From an uncultured Lachnospiraceae bacterium (GTDB taxonomy: Bacteria; Bacillota; Clostridia; Lachnospirales; Lachnospiraceae), in the NCBI GenBank assembly GCA_902476645.1, contig CABSEG010000066.1:1-16313 (forward strand): a stretch of DNA of 16,313 nucleotides, in the 5' to 3' direction. The notes beneath the pieces were generated by a model, which made no database searches, was not told where the DNA came from, and saw nothing but the letters and a program-made list of their open reading frames with translations. Of this stretch, positions 1-6,617 are shown piece by piece (the first letter of the stretch is position 1; the number at the start of each line of letters is the position of its first letter). The position numbers and the translations under genes were made by a program.

Positions 1-371
1 TCTTCCGGCTTCAGATAAACAGAGATGGTCTTGATATCGCCGACTTTCTTTTTCAGCTCTTTCGTCCAGATCTCTTTTACCTTTTTTACAATCTCGTCCT
101 TATCAATTTCCTTGCCAAGATACTGCAAATAGATCGTTTCTTTGATCTCTGCCTTTTTAGCAGTGGTTTTCTTTGCTGGAGCTTTCTTTGCAGGCTCTTC
201 TTTTGTAGCTACAGCTTTCTTTGCTGCTGTATCACTTGCTGCTGGTGCCTTCTCGGATGTCTCAGTCTTTACTGCTGCTTTCTTCACAACGGTTTCTTTT
301 TCAGGTGCTGTTTCAACCTTCGCTGCCGCAGACTTTGCTGTCGTTTTGCCAGTGGCTTTTTCCGTTTTCAT
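1..371 (-). CDS. DUF6465-like Lys/Ala-rich protein, C-terminus cut off by the window edge
   Basis: The reading frame opens with ATG at 369-371 and runs off the left edge, giving 123 residues. The start is fixed by GAGGAGG about 8 bases upstream. Residues 1-75 are a low-complexity tail built of Lys, Ala, Thr, Pro and Glu, with histone-H1-like units such as AKKAPAKKTTAKK near residues 61-73. From about residue 76 a folded part begins (ETIYLQYLGKEIDKDEI, then a Lys-rich helix and KTISVYLKPE). This second part matches my memory of DUF6465, a family of unknown function common in Lachnospiraceae; that assignment is recollection, not a search result. The tail suggests binding to a polyanion such as DNA or RNA, but this is inference. 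The gene has its own promoter downstream of recG. Confidence 0.75.
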   Translation of the reverse strand, partial: MKTEKATGKTTAKSAAAKVETAPEKETVVKKAAVKTETSEKAPAASDTAAKKAVATKEEPAKKAPAKKTTAKKAEIKETIYLQYLGKEIDKDEIVKKVKEIWTKELKKKVGDIKTISVYLKPE

Positions 372-388
372 ACTATCATCCTCCTCGT

Positions 389-417
389 ATTACCAAACGC
401 AATAAAACATTACCAAA
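389..417 (-). repeat. Direct repeat of a 9-bp motif in the leader of the DUF6465-like gene
   Basis: The minus-strand motif TTTGGTAAT occurs at 409-417 and again at 389-397, 20 bases apart (about two helical turns). The first copy is at the predicted transcript start and the second lies just before the GAGGAGG ribosome-binding site. This arrangement could be an operator or an RNA-level site; function is unknown. Confidence 0.45.
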
Positions 418-419
418 TC

Positions 420-448
420 AATATATACCATTTTCTCTGAATTGGCAA
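420..448 (-). promoter_or_regulatory. Sigma-A-type promoter of the DUF6465-like gene
   Basis: On the minus strand, -35 TTGCCA (443-448) is followed after exactly 17 bases by -10 TATATT (420-425), which predicts a transcript start near 413 and a leader of about 42 nt. The -35 box touches the recG stop codon. No terminator hairpin is visible after recG, so read-through from recG may add to transcription. Confidence 0.65.
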
Positions 449-2506
449 CTACAAATTGAGTGCTCTCATCCGATGATTCATGTATTCTTCCAACTTATTC
501 TTCAATTCGACAAATTCCGGCTTGTTCTGATTCTGTTTTTCCGACAGCCAGTATGTTGCCGCCTCACTGGCCTCTTTTAAAATCCCCGCATCCTGAAACA
601 CATCTCCCAGTTTAAATTCCATTAGGCCACTTTGCCGGATACCGAACAGATCTCCAGGGCCCCGAAGTTTCAAGTCCTCCTCTGCTATATAGAATCCATC
701 GTTGGAATGATTCAAAATCTCCAACCTCTGTCTGGTTTTTTTGCCGTCTGAGGAAGAAACCAGAATGCAGTAGGACTGATGCGCTCCCCTTCCCACTCTT
801 CCTCTCAGCTGATGAAGTTGGGCAAGACCAAAGCGCTCTGCATTTTCGATCATCATCACGGTAGCATTCGGGACATTCACACCTACCTCCACCACCGTAG
901 TGGAAACCAGAACCTGTATCTCATTTTGCAAAAATCTCTGCATAATCTGGTTTTTCTCCGCAGGCTTCATTTTCCCATGCAAAATCTCCACGCGAATATC
1001 CTCTGGCATTTCCGCTCTCACTCTCTTGGCATAATCTGTTACGTTTTCTGCCTCGATCGCTTCGCTCTCTTCCACCATGGGACAGATCACATAGGCCTGC
1101 CTTCCTGCCTCTACCTGCTTTTGGATAAACCGGTAGGCTGTTTTTCGGTAGCTGGTTCCCACTACACAATTTTTAATGGGCAGACGGTGAGCGGGCAATT
1201 CATCTATCACGGAAATATCCAAATCCCCATACAGAATGACCGCCAATGTCCTGGGGATGGGGGTAGCGCTCATAACCAGTGTATGCGGAAAGCTTCCTTT
1301 GCCTGCCAGGGCCTCTCTTTGCTTTACGCCAAACCGATGCTGTTCATCCGTGATCACAAGGGCTAATTTCTGAAATTCCACCTTTTCCTGAATCAGCGCA
1401 TGAGTTCCCACGACCATCTGCACTTGCCCTTCCTTAATTTTATCATATGCCTCCCGCTTTTCCTTCGCTGTCATGGAACCAGTTAAAAGAAGAGCCTGGT
1501 AAGGCAGCTTCTGGTCATGAAGCAGACTGCAAAGCGCTTCATAGTGCTGAGCCGCCAATACCTCTGTGGGAACCATCAAAGACCCCTGACAACCGTTCTC
1601 AGCGGTCAAAATCAGCGCCAAGAAAGCGACAATGGTCTTACCTGAGCCCACATCTCCCTGCACCAGCCTGGCCATCACAGCGTTTCCTGTAAGGTCTCTT
1701 TTGATTTCCCTCCAAACTTTCTTTTGCGCTCCGGTCAGTTGATAGGGAAGGTTTTCCACCACCTGATCCGCCGCATTTCCAGGCTGTAACAAATAGGTAA
1801 CCTTAGCCCTCTCCTGCTGCTCCTTCAGACTCCTGAGCGCCAGGATGAACAAAAAGAACTCATCAAAGACCAATCGTTCTCTGGCCAGCATCATATGATG
1901 CAGATCTTTCGGGAAATGAATTTGCCAGAGGGCATAGTTGTACTCTGCCAGCCGCCATCTGCCGCGGATCTCTTCCGGCAGATATTCCCGCCTCAGATCC
2001 ACCTGTTCCAGCGCCTGCCTTACCAGCTTGGTAATCTGCCTGTTGGTCAACTTACCGCTCAGGGGATAGACCGGCTGCATCGACCCACAAATTTCATTAT
2101 AAGAGTTCACATCAAAAACAGCAGGCTGTTCGAGAAACAGCTGCTGTCCTTTTCTTATGAGCCTACCTCTTAGCACATAAATCTTGCCAGATACCAGGGT
2201 GTTTTTCAGATAAGGCATATGATACCATATTACCTGGATTGAGCCGCTGTTATCCCGAAATTGTCCGCTAAGGCTTTGCATCCGCCTGCCCCGGTTTGCA
2301 GTAAGCGGCCCTTCAAGATACCCCTGTACTGCCACGGTCATTTGTTCCTGAAGGCCGGCAATCTCTGCCGGCCTGTCATATTTATCATATGCTCTTGGAT
2401 AATAGTGCAGAAGATCTCCCACCTGAAAAATTTCCATATTTGCAAAAAGCTGCCTGGTCTTTTCCCCAACCCCTTTCAGGGCGCTCAGATCTGCCGTCTC
2501 TTCCAT
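449..2506 (-). CDS. recG: ATP-dependent DNA helicase RecG
   Basis: RecG is a superfamily 2 helicase that remodels stalled replication forks and branched junctions. The 685 residues match the family length. An N-terminal wedge/OB-fold region (about 50-150) that grips the junction precedes the motor. Visible motor motifs are Walker A GDVGSGKT (284-291), motif II DEQH (387-390), motif III SATPIPRT (413-420), and near 590 the QLRGRVGRG motif VI, followed by the C-terminal RecG segment with LRGPGDLFGIRQSG. The ATG is preceded by GGGAGG with 5 bases of spacing, and only 11 bases separate it from the fakA stop, so it is the last gene of an asp23-fakA-recG operon. Bacillus subtilis has recG in the same neighbourhood as yloU-yloV. 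Confidence 0.97.
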   Translation of the reverse strand: MEETADLSALKGVGEKTRQLFANMEIFQVGDLLHYYPRAYDKYDRPAEIAGLQEQMTVAVQGYLEGPLTANRGRRMQSLSGQFRDNSGSIQVIWYHMPYLKNTLVSGKIYVLRGRLIRKGQQLFLEQPAVFDVNSYNEICGSMQPVYPLSGKLTNRQITKLVRQALEQVDLRREYLPEEIRGRWRLAEYNYALWQIHFPKDLHHMMLARERLVFDEFFLFILALRSLKEQQERAKVTYLLQPGNAADQVVENLPYQLTGAQKKVWREIKRDLTGNAVMARLVQGDVGSGKTIVAFLALILTAENGCQGSLMVPTEVLAAQHYEALCSLLHDQKLPYQALLLTGSMTAKEKREAYDKIKEGQVQMVVGTHALIQEKVEFQKLALVITDEQHRFGVKQREALAGKGSFPHTLVMSATPIPRTLAVILYGDLDISVIDELPAHRLPIKNCVVGTSYRKTAYRFIQKQVEAGRQAYVICPMVEESEAIEAENVTDYAKRVRAEMPEDIRVEILHGKMKPAEKNQIMQRFLQNEIQVLVSTTVVEVGVNVPNATVMMIENAERFGLAQLHQLRGRVGRGAHQSYCILVSSSDGKKTRQRLEILNHSNDGFYIAEEDLKLRGPGDLFGIRQSGLMEFKLGDVFQDAGILKEASEAATYWLSEKQNQNKPEFVELKNKLEEYMNHRMRALNL

Positions 2507-2517
2507 TGGCGCCTCCC

Positions 2518-4191
2518 TTACTCTGCTGAGATTACATAGTAATAGATGGGCTGGCCGCCGCTATATACTTCCACATCGCATTCCGGATAAGCCTGACGGA
2601 AAGCTTGCTCTAACTTTTCCGCTGCATCCGGATCCACATCTTCTCCATAATAAATAGTAATCAGCCCTGTCTCATCATCTACCATCTGATCCGTCATCTC
2701 TCTGGCTACCTGATCCAGCTCTTTTCCCACAGAAAGGATGGCATGATCCCCGATGCCCATATAGTCTCCCTCTTTGATTTCTTTATCGTCTATACAGGTG
2801 TCTCTGACCGCATAGGTCACCTGACCGGTCTTGACCTTTCCAATCTCTGAGAGCATTCCCTTTTCATTCTCCTCCACGGAAAGCTCTGAATTATAGTTGA
2901 TCACGGCTGTGATTCCCTGAGGAATTGTCTTTGTAGGAATTACGCACACCTGTTTGTCCTTCGTCAGAGCGGCCGCCTGGTTTGCAGCTAAAATAATATT
3001 CTTATTATTGGGCAGGATAAAGACGGTATCGGCGTTTGCCTTTTCAATCGCCTGAAGCATATCCTCTGTGCTGGGATTCATAGTCTGTCCGCCCTCAATG
3101 ATGTAGTCCACGCCGAGTCCCCGGAAGATTTCACCGATTCCTTCTCCAATAGAGACAGAGAGAAAAGCAACATCCTTCCTGGGCGCCAGAGCCGCCTCTT
3201 TTGCTTCTTTCTCAGCCTGCTCTTTTGCCAGCTTCTGGGCATCTTTAATCAACTTCTCCTGATGTTCTTCCCTCATATTGTCTACTTTGATTCTGGAAAG
3301 AGAGCCATACGTCAATGCCCTGGAAATGGCCTTTCCGGGATCATTGGTATGTACATGAACCTTCACGATATCATCGTCTGACACAACTACCAGAGAATCG
3401 CCAATTGACTGCAAAAACGCTTTAAATTCATGCTCTGTCTCTTCCGTATACGCTTTTTCCAACATAATGATGAATTCCGTGCAATACCCGAATTTTATTT
3501 CTGCCTGTGTCTGCGGAGTAATTCCGGATACCACGGGCCGGGAAGATGCTCCCTCAATCTCATAATCAATCTTTTTTCCCAGGAAAGCATCGTAAGCACC
3601 CTTCAGAACCTGAACCAATCCCTGCCCTCCGGAGTCTACTACCCCCGCTTCCTTCAGGACCGGAAGCATCTCCGGAGTCTGGGAGAGCACATAATCTGCA
3701 TGGTCGATGACTTCCTTTAAAAACTCTTTCATCTCCACATCTGTCTGCGCCAGCTCAGCAGCCTTCTCCGCTGCTCCCTTTGCCACCGTCAGAATCGTTC
3801 CCTCTTTTGGTTTTATTACTGCCTTATAAGCGGTCTCCACAGCTTTCTGCATAGCGCCTGCCAACAAAAGCGTGTCCACCTTTTCGTAATGCTTAATTCC
3901 CTTTGTAAATCCCCTGAGCAGCTGTGAAAGAATAACGCCTGAGTTTCCCCTGGCCCCCCGCAGTGATCCGGAGGAAATGGCCCGGGCCAGGTTTTCCATG
4001 TTCATGTCCTCTAAAGCCGCAACTTCCTTCGCCGCTGACATAATGGTCATTGTCATATTCGTACCCGTATCTCCGTCGGGAACCGGAAACACATTCAACT
4101 CATTAATCCATTCCTTCTTTGCCTCCAGATTCTTTGCCCCTGCCAGGAACATCTTCGCACACAATCCTGCATCAATTGTATTTGTCACCAC
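2518..4191 (-). CDS. fakA: Fatty acid kinase subunit A (DAK2/YloV family)
   Basis: FakA phosphorylates fatty acids bound to a separate FakB (DegV-family) carrier, feeding exogenous fatty acids into phospholipid synthesis. The N-terminal DhaL-like kinase domain (about 10-200) shows the ATP/metal loop NVFPVPDGDTGTN (33-45) and the GARGNSGVILSQ motif (79-90). The middle domain keeps Cys237, His279 and His281, with the same spacing as the zinc site I recall for Staphylococcus aureus FakA. A C-terminal domain follows to residue 557. The start is a GTG at 4191, with another in-frame GTG at 4188. GGAGGA overlaps the asp23 stop (TAAGGAGGA), indicating translational coupling. No fakB gene lies in the window, so the carrier must be encoded elsewhere. 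The neighbour Asp23 is the usual partner gene. Confidence 0.93.
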   Translation of the reverse strand: MVTNTIDAGLCAKMFLAGAKNLEAKKEWINELNVFPVPDGDTGTNMTMTIMSAAKEVAALEDMNMENLARAISSGSLRGARGNSGVILSQLLRGFTKGIKHYEKVDTLLLAGAMQKAVETAYKAVIKPKEGTILTVAKGAAEKAAELAQTDVEMKEFLKEVIDHADYVLSQTPEMLPVLKEAGVVDSGGQGLVQVLKGAYDAFLGKKIDYEIEGASSRPVVSGITPQTQAEIKFGYCTEFIIMLEKAYTEETEHEFKAFLQSIGDSLVVVSDDDIVKVHVHTNDPGKAISRALTYGSLSRIKVDNMREEHQEKLIKDAQKLAKEQAEKEAKEAALAPRKDVAFLSVSIGEGIGEIFRGLGVDYIIEGGQTMNPSTEDMLQAIEKANADTVFILPNNKNIILAANQAAALTKDKQVCVIPTKTIPQGITAVINYNSELSVEENEKGMLSEIGKVKTGQVTYAVRDTCIDDKEIKEGDYMGIGDHAILSVGKELDQVAREMTDQMVDDETGLITIYYGEDVDPDAAEKLEQAFRQAYPECDVEVYSGGQPIYYYVISAE

Positions 4192-4197
4192 ACAAGT

Positions 4198-4206
4198 TCC
4201 TCCTTA
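4198..4206 (-). promoter_or_regulatory. Ribosome-binding site of fakA fused to the asp23 stop codon
   Basis: The minus strand reads TAAGGAGGA: the asp23 TAA stop (4204-4206) runs directly into GGAGGA (4198-4203), 6 bases before the GTG start at 4191. This supports a non-ATG start for fakA and coupling of its translation to termination on asp23. Confidence 0.7.
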
Positions 4207-4560
4207 ATCTATCGCTCTTACGCCTTCCACGTAAATATTTATTTTTTCCAGCGCCATGCCAGTAAACTCCTCCACTTTATATTTGACATTGCTGATCAGA
4301 TTATCCGCCACGGCGGAGATGCTGACTCCGTAAGACACGATAACATGAAAATCCAAAGAAATCTTATTATCCGAAATGGAAACACTGATTCCATGCTTCA
4401 GGCTGTCTTTTTTTAACAGCTTCACCAACCCATCCTTCATATTGACGGCAGCCATACCGACAATTCCAAAACATTCGACCGCCACACTTCCCGCATAAGT
4501 GGCAATCACATCTGTGTCGATTAAGATTGAACCCAATTCCGTATCCATGCGACCCTTCAT
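4204..4560 (-). CDS. yloU: Asp23/Gls24 family envelope-stress protein (YloU)
   Basis: This 118-residue protein belongs to the Asp23/YloU family, small cytoplasmic or membrane-associated proteins linked to envelope homeostasis and usually encoded beside fakA. Typical features are the opening ELGSILIDTDVIATYAG, the GIVGMA segment near residues 30-37, and a C-terminal repeat of beta strands (DFHVIVSYGVSI, then INIYVEGV). An upstream ATG at 4575 exists, but the sequence there is GGAGGTACCGCTT followed by ATG at 4560. The upstream ATG therefore overlaps the ribosome-binding site and the start at 4560 is preferred. It is the first gene of the asp23-fakA-recG operon, transcribed divergently from rpmB, as in Bacillus subtilis. 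Confidence 0.9.
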   Translation of the reverse strand: MKGRMDTELGSILIDTDVIATYAGSVAVECFGIVGMAAVNMKDGLVKLLKKDSLKHGISVSISDNKISLDFHVIVSYGVSISAVADNLISNVKYKVEEFTGMALEKINIYVEGVRAID

Positions 4561-4605
4561 AAGCGGTACCTCCATTATTCCTATTTTATGTCATGATTAC
4601 CTATG

Positions 4606-4634
4606 ATTATACTCTGTTTTATGGGAAAATGAAA
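4606..4634 (-). promoter_or_regulatory. Promoter of the asp23-fakA-recG operon
   Basis: A perfect -10 TATAAT lies on the minus strand at 4606-4611. The -35 at 17 bases (TTTCAT, 4629-4634) is poor, so the promoter may depend on the -10 and AT-rich flanks or on an activator. The predicted transcript start is near 4600, giving a leader of about 40 nt. A 7-bp direct repeat (plus-strand ATGATTA at 4593-4599 and 4603-4609) overlaps the -10 and start. Confidence 0.55.
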
Positions 4635-4682
4635 TATCTATTTTCTTTTTCACAGGAATTTTCATCTTTTTTTATTTTTCTC

Positions 4683-4711
4683 TTGCAAATCATATCTTAT
4701 TCTGCTAAAAT
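4683..4711 (+). promoter_or_regulatory. Extended -10 promoter of rpmB
   Basis: -35 TTGCAA (4683-4688), a 17-base spacer, and -10 TAAAAT (4706-4711) with an upstream TGC (4703-4705) form a strong extended -10 sigma-A promoter. T-rich tracts at 4666-4682 could act as an UP element. The predicted start near 4718 leaves a leader of about 47 nt. Strong constitutive expression fits a ribosomal protein gene. Confidence 0.75.
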
Positions 4712-4725
4712 ATCTTATGTTGTGA

Positions 4726-4739
4726 GTCTATCGTTAGAC
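4726..4739 (+). other. Small hairpin in the rpmB leader
   Basis: GTCTA (4726-4730) pairs with TAGAC (4735-4739) around a TCGT loop, just inside the predicted transcript and 11 bases before the AAGGAGGT ribosome-binding site. It may protect the 5' end or be part of feedback control; there is no direct support for either. Confidence 0.35.
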
Positions 4740-4764
4740 CAATTTATTGCAAGGAGGTGCGGTC

Positions 4765-4950
4765 ATGGCTAAATGTGCTATTTGTGATAAGAGTGCTCAC
4801 TTTGGTAACAACGTGAGTCATTCTCATAGAAGATCTAACAAAATGTGGAAATCCAATATCAAACGTGTAAAAGTAAATGTAAATGGAGCCGCCAAGAGAA
4901 TTTATGTATGTACTTCTTGTTTAAGATCAGGCAAAGTCGAAAGAGCTTAG
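4765..4950 (+). CDS. rpmB: 50S ribosomal protein L28
   Basis: L28 (bL28) is a small basic protein of the large ribosomal subunit. The 61 residues are the usual length. It starts MAKCAICDKSAHFGNNVSHS, followed by the basic RRSNKMWKSNIKRV stretch, as in Firmicutes homologues. Two CxxC pairs (Cys4/Cys7 and Cys49/Cys52) mark the zinc-binding C+ form, as opposed to the Cys-free C- paralogue induced under zinc limitation. The start is the ATG at 4765, 6 bases after AAGGAGGT (4751-4758); a TTG at 4747 is upstream of the ribosome-binding site and is rejected. It is monocistronic, with its own promoter and terminator, divergent from asp23 as in Bacillus subtilis. Confidence 0.97.
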   Translation: MAKCAICDKSAHFGNNVSHSHRRSNKMWKSNIKRVKVNVNGAAKRIYVCTSCLRSGKVERA

Positions 4951-4980
4951 TGATGATAGCAGATTTCAAGAATTACAAAT

Positions 4981-5029
4981 AGGGCTGCCGTTCCAGAATC
5001 CCACAGTCTGGATGGCAGCCCTGTTTTTT
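4981..5029 (+). terminator. Rho-independent terminator of rpmB, possibly used from both sides
   Basis: AGGGCTGCC (4981-4989) pairs perfectly with GGCAGCCCT (5014-5022). An inner stem CCAGA/TCTGG (4993-4997 with 5007-5011) extends it, and a run of six T follows (5024-5029). It lies between convergent rpmB and the gerW run. In the minus direction the tail (ATTTGTAATTCTT) is only moderately T-rich, so termination of the opposite operon here is likely but weaker. Confidence 0.9.
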
Positions 5030-5035
5030 ATATGC

Positions 5036-5176
5036 TTATTTACAGCAAAACAGATTATACCCAATCAAGAGAAATGCAAGGGCAAAGATAGCTGAAACAA
5101 ATTTATTCGGCAGCAAGACTGCCATCAGCAGCCCCATTCCCGTCCAGAAAAAGGTATATCCCAAAATCCGCTTCAT
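5036..5176 (-). CDS. 46-residue membrane protein downstream of gerW
   Basis: A short frame starting with ATG at 5174-5176 encodes 46 residues, opening MKRILGYTFFWTGMG and ending GYNLFCCK. It is almost entirely hydrophobic, with two probable membrane segments (about 5-22 and 26-42) split by a Pro-Asn-Lys turn (LLPNKF), and a Cys-Cys-Lys end. AGGAG lies 5 bases before the ATG, and the gene begins 29 bases after the gerW stop, so it looks like the last gene of the same operon. I recall short hydrophobic proteins with a GYNLFCC-like ending in other Clostridia, which would support a real gene, but I cannot verify this. Function is unknown; a role near the membrane in spores is a guess from location only. 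Confidence 0.7.
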   Translation of the reverse strand: MKRILGYTFFWTGMGLLMAVLLPNKFVSAIFALAFLLIGYNLFCCK

Positions 5177-5205
5177 TAAAACTCCTGCCCGTTCTTTCTT
5201 CTATT

Positions 5206-5634
5206 TTATGCAGGATCGCTTTCTTCTACCACATCTTTCTTTGCACTCTCAGCCGCTTTCTTTACGGCTTCCTCTGTGGCGGAATCCTCCTGCGACTGCC
5301 CGCCTCCCACAAACTTATTGACAAAATCCGGCACCATATCCAGAATCTTTGTCAGGCCATCCTGATTTTTCACATTCACAAGCTTGGTAGTCCCATTCTG
5401 GATGACCAGCACAGCGCTTGGGGACATCTTCCCTCCCATTCCCCCGCCTCCATTGTGTTTGCTGTTCTCAGATTTGGCGCTGGCGGCGACTCCAAAGGTT
5501 ACATCCACCAGCGGCAGGATAATGGTATCCCCCATATGAAGCGCTTCTCCCACCACAGTCTTCGATGTGAGAAAGCTATCCATTCCGCGAAACAGGGAAT
5601 CCACCGTCGCCTTGAAGTTGTTGTCTGATGCCAT
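5206..5634 (-). CDS. gerW: Spore protein GerW/YtfJ family
   Basis: This 142-residue protein matches the GerW (YtfJ) family. In Bacillus subtilis the member is a spore protein needed for normal L-alanine germination. The N-terminal helix is MASDNNFKATVDSLFRGMDS, followed by beta strands (GDTIILPLVDVTFGVAAS), a Gly-rich loop (NGGGGMGGKMSPSA, 61-74), the VLVIQNGTTKLVNVKN core, and a VPDFVNKFVG helix. After about residue 112 comes an acidic and Ala/Lys-rich tail of variable type. AAGGAGG lies inside the last codons of the upstream DUF2953 gene, 9 bases before this ATG, indicating translational coupling. The ytfI-ytfJ pairing is also seen in Bacillus subtilis. Its presence suggests a spore former or a lineage descended from one. 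Confidence 0.92.
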   Translation of the reverse strand: MASDNNFKATVDSLFRGMDSFLTSKTVVGEALHMGDTIILPLVDVTFGVAASAKSENSKHNGGGGMGGKMSPSAVLVIQNGTTKLVNVKNQDGLTKILDMVPDFVNKFVGGGQSQEDSATEEAVKKAAESAKKDVVEESDPA

Positions 5635-5638
5635 AGTT

Positions 5639-6604
5639 TTATTCCTCCTTATGCTTTACTTTTTGAATCAATCGCCTTAGCTCCTTATCCCTGAATACCT
5701 TCCACCCGACATAGGCAAAATGGCAGAGGCGGATGTGTCCTTTGCAATCCACCTGTCCTTCCAGGCGACAGGCTCCGAAATCTGGCAAAATCTCTAATTT
5801 GCCGCAGCTTGCCGGCAGCAGCAGATAGAGGATGCCGGTCAGCTGCCCTGTCAGGGCGGGATCCCCCAGCCCAAATTGCAGACTCCCTCTTACCCTTCTG
5901 GGTCTTATATGTTTTAACAGATAAAAAAGATACCCTTTATATCTTTTGACAAGCCCTTTTGCCAAGTCGCTGGTCAGCAACCGGCTCCAATGTCTCACAT
6001 AGAATTTCGCCCTCTGCATATTCTTTCCAATTCCAAGGAATTTTCTCCAAGTTGCTTGTATTCGCCGGAAAATCTTTTTGATCGTCTCTGAAAAACTTCT
6101 AATCCATCTGACCGGAAACCAGGTCTTCTCCCGGGATTTCTTTTCCTCTGAATCGACGGCCCTCTCCCTTTCTTCCGCCTTTTGTACCTTCTGTGAGCCG
6201 GACTCCTTCTCCGGCTGTTTCCAATTATTCTCAGATTTTTCTTGACCCGCGGTCCGTTTTTCCTCCGCCGCCTTTTCCTCTCTGTACACGCGCTTTTCAG
6301 GCGGTGCCTTCTTCCCTCTTCGACGCTTAGCCGCCTGATTCCCTTCTGGAAAAACCTGCCTTTGAAATCCCAAAAGGCGAACCCTTGCCAGCACTCCCTT
6401 CCTGCCAAGGGATAATCGAAAGCAGATCACTCCCAACAGCCAGCTTACTTCCATGCTGCCCTCTGCATGGGAAAATCTGTCGCCCGATAATTCGTAGCGC
6501 ACCGGAGCAAACAAAACCAGCAAAACCAAAAGCAGCAATAAGACAACTACCACAGCCAGAAGAATACCTATGAGTTTTAGTATTGCCAAGATCATATGTA
6601 GCAT
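5639..6604 (-). CDS. DUF2953 membrane-anchored protein, YtfI-like
   Basis: The 321 residues begin with a strong membrane anchor (about 5-33, Leu/Val-rich). A short beta region follows (VRYELSGDRFS to LLGFQRQVF, 36-85), then a highly charged Lys/Glu/Arg-rich linker (about 92-165), and the DUF2953 core (about 200-305) with DLAKGLVKRYKGYLFYL and LQFGLGDPALTGQLTGIL. The family is usually encoded just before gerW/ytfJ, as here, and no molecular function is established. The ATG at 6604 has AGGTG 7 bases upstream; an ATG three codons later is less well placed. It likely sits in the cytoplasmic membrane or forespore membrane with the charged part exposed. The unusual point is the linker length and composition. 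Confidence 0.85.
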   Translation of the reverse strand: MLHMILAILKLIGILLAVVVVLLLLLVLLVLFAPVRYELSGDRFSHAEGSMEVSWLLGVICFRLSLGRKGVLARVRLLGFQRQVFPEGNQAAKRRRGKKAPPEKRVYREEKAAEEKRTAGQEKSENNWKQPEKESGSQKVQKAEERERAVDSEEKKSREKTWFPVRWIRSFSETIKKIFRRIQATWRKFLGIGKNMQRAKFYVRHWSRLLTSDLAKGLVKRYKGYLFYLLKHIRPRRVRGSLQFGLGDPALTGQLTGILYLLLPASCGKLEILPDFGACRLEGQVDCKGHIRLCHFAYVGWKVFRDKELRRLIQKVKHKEE

Positions 6605-6617
6605 ATTCGTACACCTG

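Noticed and set aside
142..405. Plus-strand ORF of 87 residues rich in Ala, Phe and Val
   Set aside because: It is the complement of the Lys/Ala-rich DUF6465-like gene, whose minus frame has a promoter, a ribosome-binding site and a recognisable core.
779..1366. 195-residue plus-strand ORF
   Set aside because: Lies wholly inside recG, antisense, without family resemblance or a start signal; recG has all helicase motifs.
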